NCBI GenBank assembly: GCA_937891725.1
Contig: CALAHL010000862.1
Coordinates: 1 to 18,713 of the forward strand
Source of the DNA: an uncultured Rhodospirillaceae bacterium
GTDB lineage: Bacteria; Pseudomonadota; Alphaproteobacteria; Thalassobaculales; Thalassobaculaceae
Direction of reading: 5' to 3'
Length of the DNA stretch: 18,713 bases
The notes beneath the pieces are model-generated. The model ran no database searches, was not told the DNA's origin, and saw only the letters and a program-made list of their open reading frames with translations. This document shows, piece by piece, positions 1 through 7,469 of the stretch (position 1 is the first letter of the stretch; the number at the start of each line of letters is the position of its first letter). The position numbers and the translations under genes were made by a program.

Positions 1-789
1 GTTGAGCGCATGGTCGCAGCCAATATGCTGACCAAACTGGACCAATCCAAGATCCCGAACATCGCGAACATCGACGCGGCCTTCATGAATCCGAACCATG
101 ATCCGGGTCGGATCTATTCTCTCCCTTACATGTGGGGCACGATCGGCATCGGCTATCGCAAGAGCCGGGTGGAGGGCGTGCCGGACAGCTGGAAGTGGCT
201 GTTCGAGAGCGACCAGTATTCAGGCAAGATCGCGCTTCTGGGCGCGCCGAGCACGGTGATACAGATCGCCTGCAAGTATTTGGGCTATCCGCTGAATGAA
301 AGCGATCCCGCGAAGCTGGAGAAGGCGGCGGAGTTGATCATCAAGCAGAAGCCGAACATCAAGGTCTTTGCCGACGATAACGGTCAGGACCTGCTGCTGT
401 CCGGCGAGGTTGATCTTACGATGGAGTGGAATGGCGATATCCTGCAGGTGATGGCGGAGGACGACGACATCTCCTATGTGGTTCCCAAAGAGGGCGGTTT
501 ATTGTGGGAGGACACGCTGGCGATTCCAACCGGCGCTCCGCACCCTGACAACGCACATGCCTTCATCAACTATATCCTGGATGCCAAGGCCGGAGCGGCG
601 ATTGCGGACTTCATTCAGTACGCCACTCCGAACGCCGCCGCCAAAGCTTTGATGGACGAGAGCTACACCGGAAACCCCGCGATCTTCCCATCCGACGAAA
701 CCGTCAAGAACTCAGAAGTCGCGATCCACCAGGGCGCGGAATACAGCCAACTGATCGATCGGCTGTGGACCAAGATCAACGCCGCTTGA
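1..789 (+). CDS. PotD-type ABC transporter substrate-binding protein, 5'-truncated by window edge
   Basis: This is the C-terminal 262 residues of a periplasmic solute-binding protein that delivers ligand to the permeases encoded next. The frame is open from base 1, and a full PotD/PotF-family protein is about 340-370 residues, so the signal peptide and first lobe lie outside the window. Family features seen are PYMWGTIGIGYR near the start, the ligand-pocket stretch MEWNGDILQ, and the late block LLWEDTLAIPTGAPHP followed by an AHAFINYIL helix, all typical of the PotD/PotF class. The gene is 29 bases upstream of the first permease, which has a strong GGGGGAGGG ribosome-binding site. The class is certain. 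The substrate is not: polyamines are the family default, but opines, amino-acid derivatives and other cationic compounds are also carried by relatives. Confidence 0.93.
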   Translation, partial: VERMVAANMLTKLDQSKIPNIANIDAAFMNPNHDPGRIYSLPYMWGTIGIGYRKSRVEGVPDSWKWLFESDQYSGKIALLGAPSTVIQIACKYLGYPLNESDPAKLEKAAELIIKQKPNIKVFADDNGQDLLLSGEVDLTMEWNGDILQVMAEDDDISYVVPKEGGLLWEDTLAIPTGAPHPDNAHAFINYILDAKAGAAIADFIQYATPNAAAKALMDESYTGNPAIFPSDETVKNSEVAIHQGAEYSQLIDRLWTKINAA

Positions 790-818
790 TCCGCGCGGCA
801 TAAGGGGGAGGGCGAAGC

Positions 819-1739
819 ATGGAAGACTGGCGGCGGACTCCGCTGGTCTTCTGGGTGACGAGTCTGCCACCTAGCCTTTGGCTTATCGTTTTTTTCCTGA
901 TCCCACTCGCGCTCGTCTGGGTCATGAGCTTCGGCGAGTTGGACGGGCTGGTGGATATCAAGATCACCGGAACGCTCGCGAATTACGAGCGCGCCCTGGA
1001 TCCGCTCTACCTCGAAGTGTTCGGAAAATCGCTGCTCTTCGCAGGATTTACCACCGTAATCTCCCTGGTGGTCGGGTTTCCGGTCGCCCTGGCGATTGTG
1101 TTCGCAAGCCCGCGTTGGCGCCCGATCCTGCTTTTGCTTGTGATTCTGCCGTTCTGGACAAACCTGCTGATCCGAACCTACGCCCTGATCGCGGTGCTGC
1201 GGGTTCGTGGCTTTGCGAACTTCTCGCTTGAATGGTTATGGGACCAGGGCAATACCGTCCTCGCACTCCTGGGGCTTGGCTCCTACCAGTTGCTGGGCGA
1301 ACGGTTTGAGCCGCTTGAGCTGCTCTACAACAATTCCGCTGTGGTGATCGGGCTGGTCTATGTCCACATGCCGTTCATGATCCTGCCGCTTTACGCCGCA
1401 CTGGAACGGTTGGATCGGTCGTTGATCGAAGCCGCGCTCGATTTGGGGGCGTCGCAGTTTCGGGCGTTTCTGACGGTGGTGGTGCCATTGGCCCTGCCGG
1501 GCATCATCTCCGGTGGAATTCTGGTTTTCATCCCAGCGCTCGGCTCGTTCCTGACGCCGGATCTGCTGGGCGGGACGGACAGTCAAATGATCGCGAATGT
1601 GATCGAGCGCCAATTCAAGGGCGCCAATGACTGGCCGTTCGGCGCCGCCTTGTCCTTCCTGCTGATGTATCTGACCTTCGCGGCCCTGACGGTTCGGGCC
1701 TTGGTCAACCGGCGGGCGGAGCGGAGGGGGGGCGCATGA
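819..1739 (+). CDS. ABC transporter permease, PotB type
   Basis: First inner-membrane permease of the Pot-type importer, 306 residues, the usual length for the family. Hydrophobic segments lie near residues 20-38, 72-93, 102-124, 171-193, 217-238 and 272-295, giving the expected six helices. The cytoplasmic EAA loop, which docks on the ATPase, starts at E204 (EAALDLGA) and ends in the PLALPGI turn. The first ATG follows a GGGGGAGGG ribosome-binding site. Its stop overlaps the start of the next permease in an ATGA junction at 1736-1739, so the two subunits are probably translationally coupled and made in equal amounts. Pairing with the PotC-type gene downstream supports a heterodimeric channel. 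Substrate is inferred only from family. Confidence 0.93.
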   Translation: MEDWRRTPLVFWVTSLPPSLWLIVFFLIPLALVWVMSFGELDGLVDIKITGTLANYERALDPLYLEVFGKSLLFAGFTTVISLVVGFPVALAIVFASPRWRPILLLLVILPFWTNLLIRTYALIAVLRVRGFANFSLEWLWDQGNTVLALLGLGSYQLLGERFEPLELLYNNSAVVIGLVYVHMPFMILPLYAALERLDRSLIEAALDLGASQFRAFLTVVVPLALPGIISGGILVFIPALGSFLTPDLLGGTDSQMIANVIERQFKGANDWPFGAALSFLLMYLTFAALTVRALVNRRAERRGGA

Positions 1740-2599
1740 ACCTTGCCAAGGTCTTCCGAAACCGCGAGCCGATCGGGCCGCTTGAATACACCAGACGCAC
1801 CTGGATGCGGCTGACGCTGCTCGCAACCTTTGTGTTCCTCTATGCGCCAATCGTCACCCTGGTCGCGTTCAGCTTCAACGACAGCCGGCGCAACATCGTC
1901 TGGCGCGGGTTCAGCCTGAAGTATTACGAGCAGGCCCTGGCGAATGACGGTCTGATCGAGGCCTTCGTCAATTCGCTGACCATTGCCTTCGTGCAGACCA
2001 TCATCGCGACGATCCTGGGTGCGCTGACGGCGCTGCTGCTGTGGCGGTTCAGATTCCCATTCCGAGGGGGCTACGAGGGGGCGATGGCGCTGCCGATCGT
2101 GATCCCGGAAATCTGCATGGGCGTGGCGATGCTGGCCTTCTTCTCGCGGATCGGCTGGCCGACCGACCTTCCGTGGCCGCTGAACTTGTCCGCGATAACC
2201 ATCGCACACGTGTCCTTCAGTTTTCCGTTCGTGGCGGTGGTGGTGCGGGCGCGTCTCGAAGGCTTCAATCGGGAGCTCTCGGAGGCGGCGCAGGATCTTG
2301 GGGCGACCGAGTGGCAGGTGTTCCGGGATGTGATGGTGCCGTTCATGCGCCCGGGTCTGGTTGCGGGAGCCCTCCTGGCCTTTACCCTGTCGCTGGACGA
2401 TTTCGTGATCACCTTCTTCACCTCCGGGCCGGATACCGTCACGTTTCCCGTCAAGGTCTATTCAATGGTCCGGTTCTCGGTGACCCCGGAGGTCAATGCG
2501 GCCTCGACCGTTCTTATCGCCATGACGGTGGTCCTGACAGTTCTGGCTTTGTGGCTGCAATCCCGCGCCAAACTCAAACCCGAAGAGGTGGCCGGGTGA
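1736..2599 (+). CDS. ABC transporter permease, PotC type
   Basis: Second inner-membrane permease, 287 residues. It begins with a basic cytoplasmic tail and a first helix around residues 26-46. Further hydrophobic segments lie near 79-102, 116-136, 152-171, 205-228 and 255-274. The EAA coupling loop is at residues 183-190 (EAAQDLGA), followed by VPFMRPG. The block LSLDDFVITFF at 218-228 is a hallmark of PotC-class permeases. The start overlaps the PotB-type stop (ATGA), and the stop overlaps the GTG start of the ATPase gene (GTGA at 2596-2599). The unbroken overlaps indicate one polycistronic transcript with coordinated synthesis of the transporter subunits. Confidence 0.93.
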   Translation: MNLAKVFRNREPIGPLEYTRRTWMRLTLLATFVFLYAPIVTLVAFSFNDSRRNIVWRGFSLKYYEQALANDGLIEAFVNSLTIAFVQTIIATILGALTALLLWRFRFPFRGGYEGAMALPIVIPEICMGVAMLAFFSRIGWPTDLPWPLNLSAITIAHVSFSFPFVAVVVRARLEGFNRELSEAAQDLGATEWQVFRDVMVPFMRPGLVAGALLAFTLSLDDFVITFFTSGPDTVTFPVKVYSMVRFSVTPEVNAASTVLIAMTVVLTVLALWLQSRAKLKPEEVAG

Positions 2600-3702
2600 G
2601 TACCGAGTTATCCCCAATCGTCGAGATCACCGGCGTCAGCAAACGCTTCGGCAGTTTTGCAGCGGTCGACGACGTCAATCTGACGATCGGCCAGGGTGAG
2701 TTTTTTGCCCTGTTGGGTCCGTCCGGTTGCGGTAAGACCACGTTGTTGCGGATGCTGGCTGGGCTGGAATTGCCGACTGAGGGGCGGATCATCATCGACG
2801 GCCAGGACATGTCCGGCGTGCCCGCCAATCAGCGTCCGGTCAATATGGTGTTCCAGTCCTATGCCGTGTTCCCGCATATGAGCGTGCTGGACAATGTGGG
2901 CTACGGCTTGAAGGTTTCGGGTGTCGCGCGGTCGGAGATCCGGGAGCGCGCGCAGGACGCGTTGGCGCTGGTGAAACTCGGCGATTTCGGCCACCGGATG
3001 CCAGACCAACTGTCGGGAGGGCAACGGCAACGGGTGGCCCTCGCCCGAGCGCTGGTCAAGCGTCCCAAAGTCCTTTTGCTGGATGAACCGCTGTCGGCGC
3101 TGGACGCCAAGTTGCGGGAGCAGATGCGGCTGGAACTGGTGAATTTGCAGGAGACGGTCGGCATCACCTTCGTGATCGTGACCCACGATCAGGACGAAGC
3201 GCTGTCGATGGCAAGCCGGATCGCAGTTATGGAGGCCGGCCAGGTCCGCCAACTCGCGCCACCGGCCGAATTGTACGAGTTTCCCAAGACCCGGTTCGTG
3301 GCCGATTTCATCGGCTCGGTGAACATGTTCGAGGGGAAGGTTGAGGCGGTCGAAGGTGATGTGATCCGGTTGTCCTGCCCCGGCCTGGAGCGACCCATCG
3401 AGGTCGAGCAGCCCGACACGCCACCGATCGGCAGCACGGCTTGGGCCGCTCTTCGACCCGAGAAGATCGATATCTCAAAGGAGCCGCCGCCCGACCCGAC
3501 CGTCAACACCACCCCCGGTAAGATCGAAGAGATCACCTATCTCGGTGAGGTTTCGATCTATCATGTGCGGATCAGTGATGTTCTCCCGCTGGTCAAGGTG
3601 GCGATGGCCAACATTGATCGGGTCACCCGCAGGCCGTTTACCTGGGAAGATGAGGTGTACCTGTGCTGGACGAGGCAGTGCGGCGTGGTGCTGGACCGGT
3701 GA
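2596..3702 (+). CDS. ABC transporter ATP-binding protein, PotA type
   Basis: Cytoplasmic ATPase that powers the importer, 368 residues from a GTG start. The GTG is chosen because it overlaps the preceding stop (GTGA) and gives VSTELSPIVEI followed directly by the first strand of an ABC domain. The same frame is open far upstream of it, but that is only a shadow of the permease gene. Visible motifs: Walker A GPSGCGKT (41-48), Q-loop Q87, signature LSGGQ (139-143), Walker B VLLLDE (159-164) and switch histidine H197. Residues from about 240 onward form the C-terminal TOBE-type regulatory region, which includes the LRPEKIDIS motif common in PotA/MalK-like ATPases. All catalytic residues are present. 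Confidence 0.95.
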   Translation: MSTELSPIVEITGVSKRFGSFAAVDDVNLTIGQGEFFALLGPSGCGKTTLLRMLAGLELPTEGRIIIDGQDMSGVPANQRPVNMVFQSYAVFPHMSVLDNVGYGLKVSGVARSEIRERAQDALALVKLGDFGHRMPDQLSGGQRQRVALARALVKRPKVLLLDEPLSALDAKLREQMRLELVNLQETVGITFVIVTHDQDEALSMASRIAVMEAGQVRQLAPPAELYEFPKTRFVADFIGSVNMFEGKVEAVEGDVIRLSCPGLERPIEVEQPDTPPIGSTAWAALRPEKIDISKEPPPDPTVNTTPGKIEEITYLGEVSIYHVRISDVLPLVKVAMANIDRVTRRPFTWEDEVYLCWTRQCGVVLDR

Positions 3703-4628
3703 CGGTTCCTGAAACCATCGACGTGGCCGGAGGCGAGGTTCATTGGGTTGAGCGGCCGGGCGGCATCAAGCTACGGGTCGCGACCTTCGGCGATCCGAAT
3801 GCTCCCAACGGATGGTGTGCGGTCCTGCCGGGCTATACCGAGTTCATCGAGAAGTTTCTGGAGACCGTAGAGGACCTCCGGGCCCGTAACTACGCCGTTA
3901 TGCTGCACGATTGGCGGGGCCAGGGCCTCTCGTCGCGCATGGTGGCGGACCGGCACAAAGGCCATCTCGACCGTTTCGAAACTCACCGCGACGATCTCTT
4001 GGCGATCTGGGATGCGTTTGGTCTGGGTTCGAACGCGTCGACTGTCTTCGCCCATTCGATGGGCGGCCATGTTGCCCTTTTGGCCGAAGCGGCGCGGCCC
4101 GGGCTGATCGGTCGGGCTGTCATGCTGGCACCCATGATGGGGATTGCGCCGCCCGGCATGCCCGTGGGCCTCGCGCGCGCCCTGACGTCGGGGTTCTGTG
4201 CGTTGGGTCTGTCGGAAACCTATGTGTTCGGCGGTGCGGGCTACGAGCCCGGTCGGCGCCCGTTCGAAGGCAACCGCTTGACCAATGACCGGGGTCGATA
4301 TGAGCGGTTTCATCGTCTGATAGCGGCCAATCCTGAACTGGCCGTCGGGGATCCCACCTTGGGGTGGGTTCGGGCCGCCTTCCGCTCACTCGCGATGACG
4401 GACAAGCCCGGCTGGCTGGAGCAAATTAAAACACCGCTGCTCATGATCTCGGCAGGACAGGAAAAGATCGTCAACAATGCGGCGCTGGAGACGGCGACCG
4501 AACGTCTGCCGAACGCAGAGATCGTCCCGATTGCTGTGGCCGGTCACGATCTGATGAGCGAGACAGACGAAACACGGGCTGAGATTTGGGCGGCGATCGA
4601 TCGGTTTCTGGAGCGGACGAAAGGGTGA
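3699..4628 (+). CDS. Alpha/beta hydrolase, PldB/monoacylglycerol-lipase-like
   Basis: Serine hydrolase of about 309 residues, most like lysophospholipase L2 (PldB) and monoacylglycerol lipases. Seen: an oxyanion-side motif LPGYTEFIEKF (43-53), DWRGQGLSSR (71-80), nucleophile S120 in AHSMGG, probable acid E255 in GQEKIV, and H283 in AGHDLM. From memory, E. coli PldB also has Glu rather than Asp at the acid position, so this is not a defect. I prefer the GTG at 3699 because it overlaps the ATPase stop in a GTGA junction, as at the previous junction. An in-frame GTG at 3663 would add 12 residues. There is no signal peptide, so a cytoplasmic enzyme is expected. Its place at the end of a transporter operon suggests it processes the imported compound, but the substrate is unknown. 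Confidence 0.88.
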   Translation: MTVPETIDVAGGEVHWVERPGGIKLRVATFGDPNAPNGWCAVLPGYTEFIEKFLETVEDLRARNYAVMLHDWRGQGLSSRMVADRHKGHLDRFETHRDDLLAIWDAFGLGSNASTVFAHSMGGHVALLAEAARPGLIGRAVMLAPMMGIAPPGMPVGLARALTSGFCALGLSETYVFGGAGYEPGRRPFEGNRLTNDRGRYERFHRLIAANPELAVGDPTLGWVRAAFRSLAMTDKPGWLEQIKTPLLMISAGQEKIVNNAALETATERLPNAEIVPIAVAGHDLMSETDETRAEIWAAIDRFLERTKG

Positions 4629-4711
4629 GTGGGTTCGACCGGTGATACAAAAGCTGGTCAATGCTGCTGACCCGCACTACACTTTTAATACCGCGTGAAA
4701 GGAGCCCGAAC

Positions 4712-4870
4712 ATGATCATGATCGAACGCATTCTCGCCCGTATCCTTGAATTCATCGCTTGCGACCTGTTTATGTTCGATTCTGAACATGTGACCCGCGC
4801 CCGCCCGGCCCCAGTCCCGGTCCGCGTCCAATCCCAGCGGCGCCAAGTGATCCACCGCTTCGGGCGGTGA
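4712..4870 (+). CDS. Small orphan protein, 52 residues
   Basis: Short gene that I do not recognise. The start is well supported: AAAGGAG at 4698-4704 lies 7 bases before ATG 4712, one of the best ribosome-binding sites in the window. The frame is open further upstream to an ATG at 4661, but that start has no comparable site. The product begins MIMIERILARILEFIAC, an amphipathic helix with alternating hydrophobic and charged residues. It then has an acidic patch (DSEH) and a basic, proline-containing tail rich in Arg and Val that ends RFGR. It has no signal peptide or clear membrane span. It is 83 bases beyond the hydrolase gene and its stop is followed at once by a perfect palindrome. Coding status is inferred from the start site and protein-like composition only. 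Confidence 0.5.
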   Translation: MIMIERILARILEFIACDLFMFDSEHVTRARPAPVPVRVQSQRRQVIHRFGR

Positions 4871-5197
4871 GCTGACCGATCGGTCAGAGCTTCGCGCGCA
4901 CCGCGCCTGCTGTCCCAAAGCAAAAGGCTTTGCCGACCGTCTGCAATCGGGAAGCCAGAATTGGGTGGTGGCCCACTAGAATGGACGCGAACAGCATCGC
5001 CACTATGGACCGCTTCAGTACCGATTCATTTACGGCCCTGACGAATACCGCTGTACGTAGCCCTTTATCTAAAACGTTCTAACCATATCCAAAATTCTCT
5101 CAATCCGACGGTTTCGAGCTTTGTCCCGCTGGACGGCGGCTCGAGGTGGATGCACGCTCGGGAAGCTCGAGTTGACAAGAGCGGAACGGGAGGATCG
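4871..5197. other. Gene-free stretch between small ORF and SDR gene
   Basis: These 327 bases hold no convincing gene. They start with the 16-bp palindrome annotated separately. A weak stem CAAAGC/GCTTTG follows (4916-4921 with 4927-4932, 5-base loop) without a T-run. An AT-richer segment around 5060-5100 could hold a promoter for the dehydrogenase, but I cannot place convincing -35 and -10 boxes. TTGACA at 5172-5177 is too close to the gene start to act as its -35 element. A 33-codon frame starting at 4981 lacks a ribosome-binding site. Confidence 0.5.
4872..4887. promoter_or_regulatory. Perfect 16-bp palindrome, possible operator or hairpin
   Basis: CTGACCGATCGGTCAG reads the same on both strands and begins two bases after the stop of the 52-residue gene. 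The GACCGNNCGGTC core resembles half-sites bound by several TetR-family repressors. It could equally fold as a 6-bp stem with a GATC loop. It is about 310 bases upstream of the dehydrogenase gene. No regulator gene is present in the window, so an operator role is inference. Confidence 0.4.
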
Positions 5198-6001
5198 ATG
5201 GTGCCGGGACGTTTGCAAGACAAGGTGGCGGTAATCACGGGCGCCGGGTCGATTGGGCCGGGCTGGGGCAATGGCAAGGCGACCTCGGTCCTGTTCGCGC
5301 GGGAGGGGGCCAAGGTAGTCTGTGTCGACCGGAATTCAGACGCCGCCGAGGAAACCAAGGATTTGATCGAGGCCGAAGGCGGTGTCGCGCTTGCGGTGAC
5401 CTGCGACGTCTCGAAAAAGGATCAGGTCGATGCGATGGCCAAAGCAGTCTTCGAGCGGTTTGGTAGGATAGATATTCTGCACAACAATGTTGGCATCGCC
5501 GTCGTCGGGGGGCCGGTCGAGATCGAAGAGGATGTCTGGGACCGGGTGTCCGACGTCAACCTCAAGAGCCTGTATCTGGTGTGCAAGGCGGTGCTGCCGA
5601 TCATGGAAGCCGGCGGCGGTGGGGCCATTGTCAACACATCCTCGATCGCCGGTATCCGGTATACCGGGGTCGACTACATCACCTACTCGACCACCAAGGG
5701 GGCGATCATCCCATTCAGCCGGTCGATCGCGCTGCAGTATGCCAAGAAGGGCATCCGGTCGAACTGCATTCTTCCCGGTCTGATGGATACACCAATGATC
5801 TATGCCGGATTGCAGGACGCTTATTCGGACGGCGATATGGACCGTATGAAGGAGATTCGAGGGGCCCAGTGCCCGACCGGGAAAATGGGAGACGCCTGGG
5901 ACGTGGCGCATGCGGCCTTGTTTCTGGCGTCCGATGACGCGAAATATGTGACCGCGACCGAGCTGGTCGTGGATGGTGGTCTGACCGCGAAATTCTCCTG
6001 A
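5198..6001 (+). CDS. SDR-family NAD(P)-dependent oxidoreductase
   Basis: Classical short-chain dehydrogenase/reductase of 267 residues, which oxidises or reduces an alcohol/carbonyl with a nicotinamide cofactor in the cytoplasm. The ATG at 5198 is chosen because GGGAGG lies 4 bases before it and the product then opens with the expected first Rossmann strand. An upstream in-frame ATG at 5150 would add 16 non-conserved residues. Seen: cofactor loop TGAGSIGPGWGNG (14-26), which is longer than the usual TGxxxGxG; acidic D44 after strand 2, favouring NAD(H); NNVG (96-99); structural N121; catalytic S148/S149, Y163 and K167 (YSTTK); and C-terminal VVDGGLTAKF. The gene stands alone between gaps of 327 and 144 bases. 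Substrate cannot be assigned from sequence. Confidence 0.92.
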   Translation: MVPGRLQDKVAVITGAGSIGPGWGNGKATSVLFAREGAKVVCVDRNSDAAEETKDLIEAEGGVALAVTCDVSKKDQVDAMAKAVFERFGRIDILHNNVGIAVVGGPVEIEEDVWDRVSDVNLKSLYLVCKAVLPIMEAGGGGAIVNTSSIAGIRYTGVDYITYSTTKGAIIPFSRSIALQYAKKGIRSNCILPGLMDTPMIYAGLQDAYSDGDMDRMKEIRGAQCPTGKMGDAWDVAHAALFLASDDAKYVTATELVVDGGLTAKFS

Positions 6002-6002
6002 A

Positions 6003-6041
6003 TGCGAGCGCACGGCACAGGGTTTTGGCGGAGCGCTCGCA
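6003..6041 (+). terminator. Possible hairpin after SDR gene
   Basis: TGCGAGCGC (6003-6011) and GCGCTCGCA (6033-6041) form a perfect 9-bp GC-rich stem with a 21-base loop, starting one base after the dehydrogenase stop. There is no following T-run, so this is at best a weak or Rho-assisted terminator, or an mRNA 3'-end stabiliser. Confidence 0.35.
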
Positions 6042-6145
6042 ATACCCGCCCGAAAGCTTTAAAAGCCGTCATGATTCTGCCGCTTTGTGGGTGCAGATCG
6101 CCCCCTTAGCTGTGCTGTGTACGACGAGCTGATTGGAGTTGCTCG

Positions 6146-7240
6146 ATGTTTTCCTGCCTTCCTTTCACCAAGGCCAAGGTCCTGCGGGCTCTGGCTCTGA
6201 CCGCATCCATTGCCGTAGGTGCCGCAATCTGGCCCGACGCGCCGGCGTTCGCCCAGGGCAGCGCTTTTCAGAGCGGATCCTGGGCCGGCTCGGCCTATGG
6301 GAACAAGGAGGGCAAGTTCGAACGTTGCGTTATCACCTCGGAGTTTCCGGGCAAGCCGGTTCTTGGGTTCGGCCGCGAGCTGACCGGCAAGTTCGAGATC
6401 TGGTTGGTCAACCCGGGATGGGCCTATGCCCAGGGGGCCACCGAGTTGGTCACTTTGAGCATTGATAGCGAGCCGCCGAAGACCGGGAATTTTCTGGCGA
6501 TTGGCGCGGACCGGATCGCAACCCAGCTTCCGCCGAGCTCTCCGCTGATTGACGGTTTGAAGCGTGGAAGTCGGCTGAAGATGACCTTTGGCGGGGTCAC
6601 CTACGAGTATCCCTTGAAGGGGACGTTCAACGCGATCGCGGCGCTCGATACCTGCGCCCGCAACCAGGGGGTCAAGGTCGCCGGTGGCGACAAGCCGGCG
6701 GCGCCCAGCGCTCCGGACAAGCAGGCGCAGGCCGAAAAAGCACTTCGGATGCTGGCCGCTGTGGACGGCGACACACTCTTCAGATTGTCCTCCGGTGATT
6801 TCGCTGCGCGAGTCGTCCTCGCGGACCCGGATCGATTCCGCGTTCCCGAGGACCTGCAGGACGCGAAGAACCGAACCAAATCGGATTTCGTCTGGACGGT
6901 TGAAGGAGGCTTCGGAATTGCCAAGGGCGTTCCCGGAAGTCCGACCGAGGAAGAGCTCCGGGAGGGCCTGGTCAAATTGCGTCAGGACGGGTGCAAAGGT
7001 GAACTGACCAGCTCTGCTGATATGCGGATCTCGGCTGTGAAGGATCGGATCATCAAACGCGTCGAAATTGGCTGCAGCAAGGATGTGAACGGCAATCCTG
7101 CCTATGAGGCCTTTAGCTTCTATCCCCATGTCAGCGGCAACATGATCATGATCGTGCATTTCACGAAATCGCCGGACACCTCGAGGGCGGCCGACGATGC
7201 ATTCTTCAAGATCGTAGAGGCGGTGGCAGGCGCCTCCTGA
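6146..7240 (+). CDS. Exported two-domain protein of unknown function, four cysteines
   Basis: Hypothetical protein of 364 residues. A signal peptide is clear: basic KAKVLR, a hydrophobic stretch from about residue 12 to 29, and a likely signal-peptidase cut after A36 in APAFA-QG. An N-terminal domain (about 44-175) opens GSWAGSAYG, contains W-rich and glycine-rich beta-like strands and carries C61 and C170. It resembles a beta-rich domain I recall in other Rhodospirillales exported proteins, but I cannot name the family. A Pro/Ala/Lys linker (about 180-195) leads to a C-terminal domain (196-364) with C283 and C310. TTGGAGTT lies about 8 bases before the ATG. Periplasmic location is well supported; function is not known. 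The next gene is 229 bases away. Confidence 0.85.
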   Translation: MFSCLPFTKAKVLRALALTASIAVGAAIWPDAPAFAQGSAFQSGSWAGSAYGNKEGKFERCVITSEFPGKPVLGFGRELTGKFEIWLVNPGWAYAQGATELVTLSIDSEPPKTGNFLAIGADRIATQLPPSSPLIDGLKRGSRLKMTFGGVTYEYPLKGTFNAIAALDTCARNQGVKVAGGDKPAAPSAPDKQAQAEKALRMLAAVDGDTLFRLSSGDFAARVVLADPDRFRVPEDLQDAKNRTKSDFVWTVEGGFGIAKGVPGSPTEEELREGLVKLRQDGCKGELTSSADMRISAVKDRIIKRVEIGCSKDVNGNPAYEAFSFYPHVSGNMIMIVHFTKSPDTSRAADDAFFKIVEAVAGAS

Positions 7241-7242
7241 TC

Positions 7243-7277
7243 CGTCTCTCGAGACGACGCGGCGTGGCTGTGCCACG
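7243..7277 (+). terminator. Two adjacent small hairpins after the exported-protein gene
   Basis: Directly after the stop, CGTCTC/GAGACG (7243-7248 with 7251-7256) forms a near-palindrome. CGTGGC/GCCACG (7263-7268 with 7272-7277) forms a 6-bp stem closed by a TGT triloop. No T-run follows. They may mark the transcript end, but this is weak evidence. Confidence 0.3.
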
Positions 7278-7469
7278 GACGGACAGGTCGCTCCGGAGCC
7301 GGAATGCGCCTTCGACGATCGCTGAGCTGAAATACGACAGTGATTGGGATGCCTGCTTGCCGTGCGAGCGGAAGGGATCCCCGTTGCCCCATGGCCCTCG
7401 CCTGCGTTAGAAACCGCAAACGCTTTTTGAACGGGTGCCGCCATCGGTGCCGCACGGGAGATTTCATCT

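Noticed and set aside
3663..3698. Defective catalytic acid in the alpha/beta hydrolase (Glu in place of Asp)
   Set aside because: PldB-type relatives also carry Glu at this position, so it is not a loss of function.
4709..4724. Exact 16-base match AACATGATCATGATCG also at 7139-7154
   Set aside because: Both encode a Met-Ile repeat in unrelated genes and the core TGATCA is palindromic; a coincidence is more likely than a repeat element.
4916..4932. CAAAGC/GCTTTG hairpin as a terminator
   Set aside because: Six weak base pairs and no T-run on either strand.
4981..5082. A 33-codon frame starting ATG at 4981 in the gap before the dehydrogenase gene
   Set aside because: No ribosome-binding site near the start, ordinary composition and no recognisable features; likely chance.
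5172..5177. TTGACA as a -35 box for the dehydrogenase gene
   Set aside because: A matching -10 would fall on the start codon; no such box is seen.
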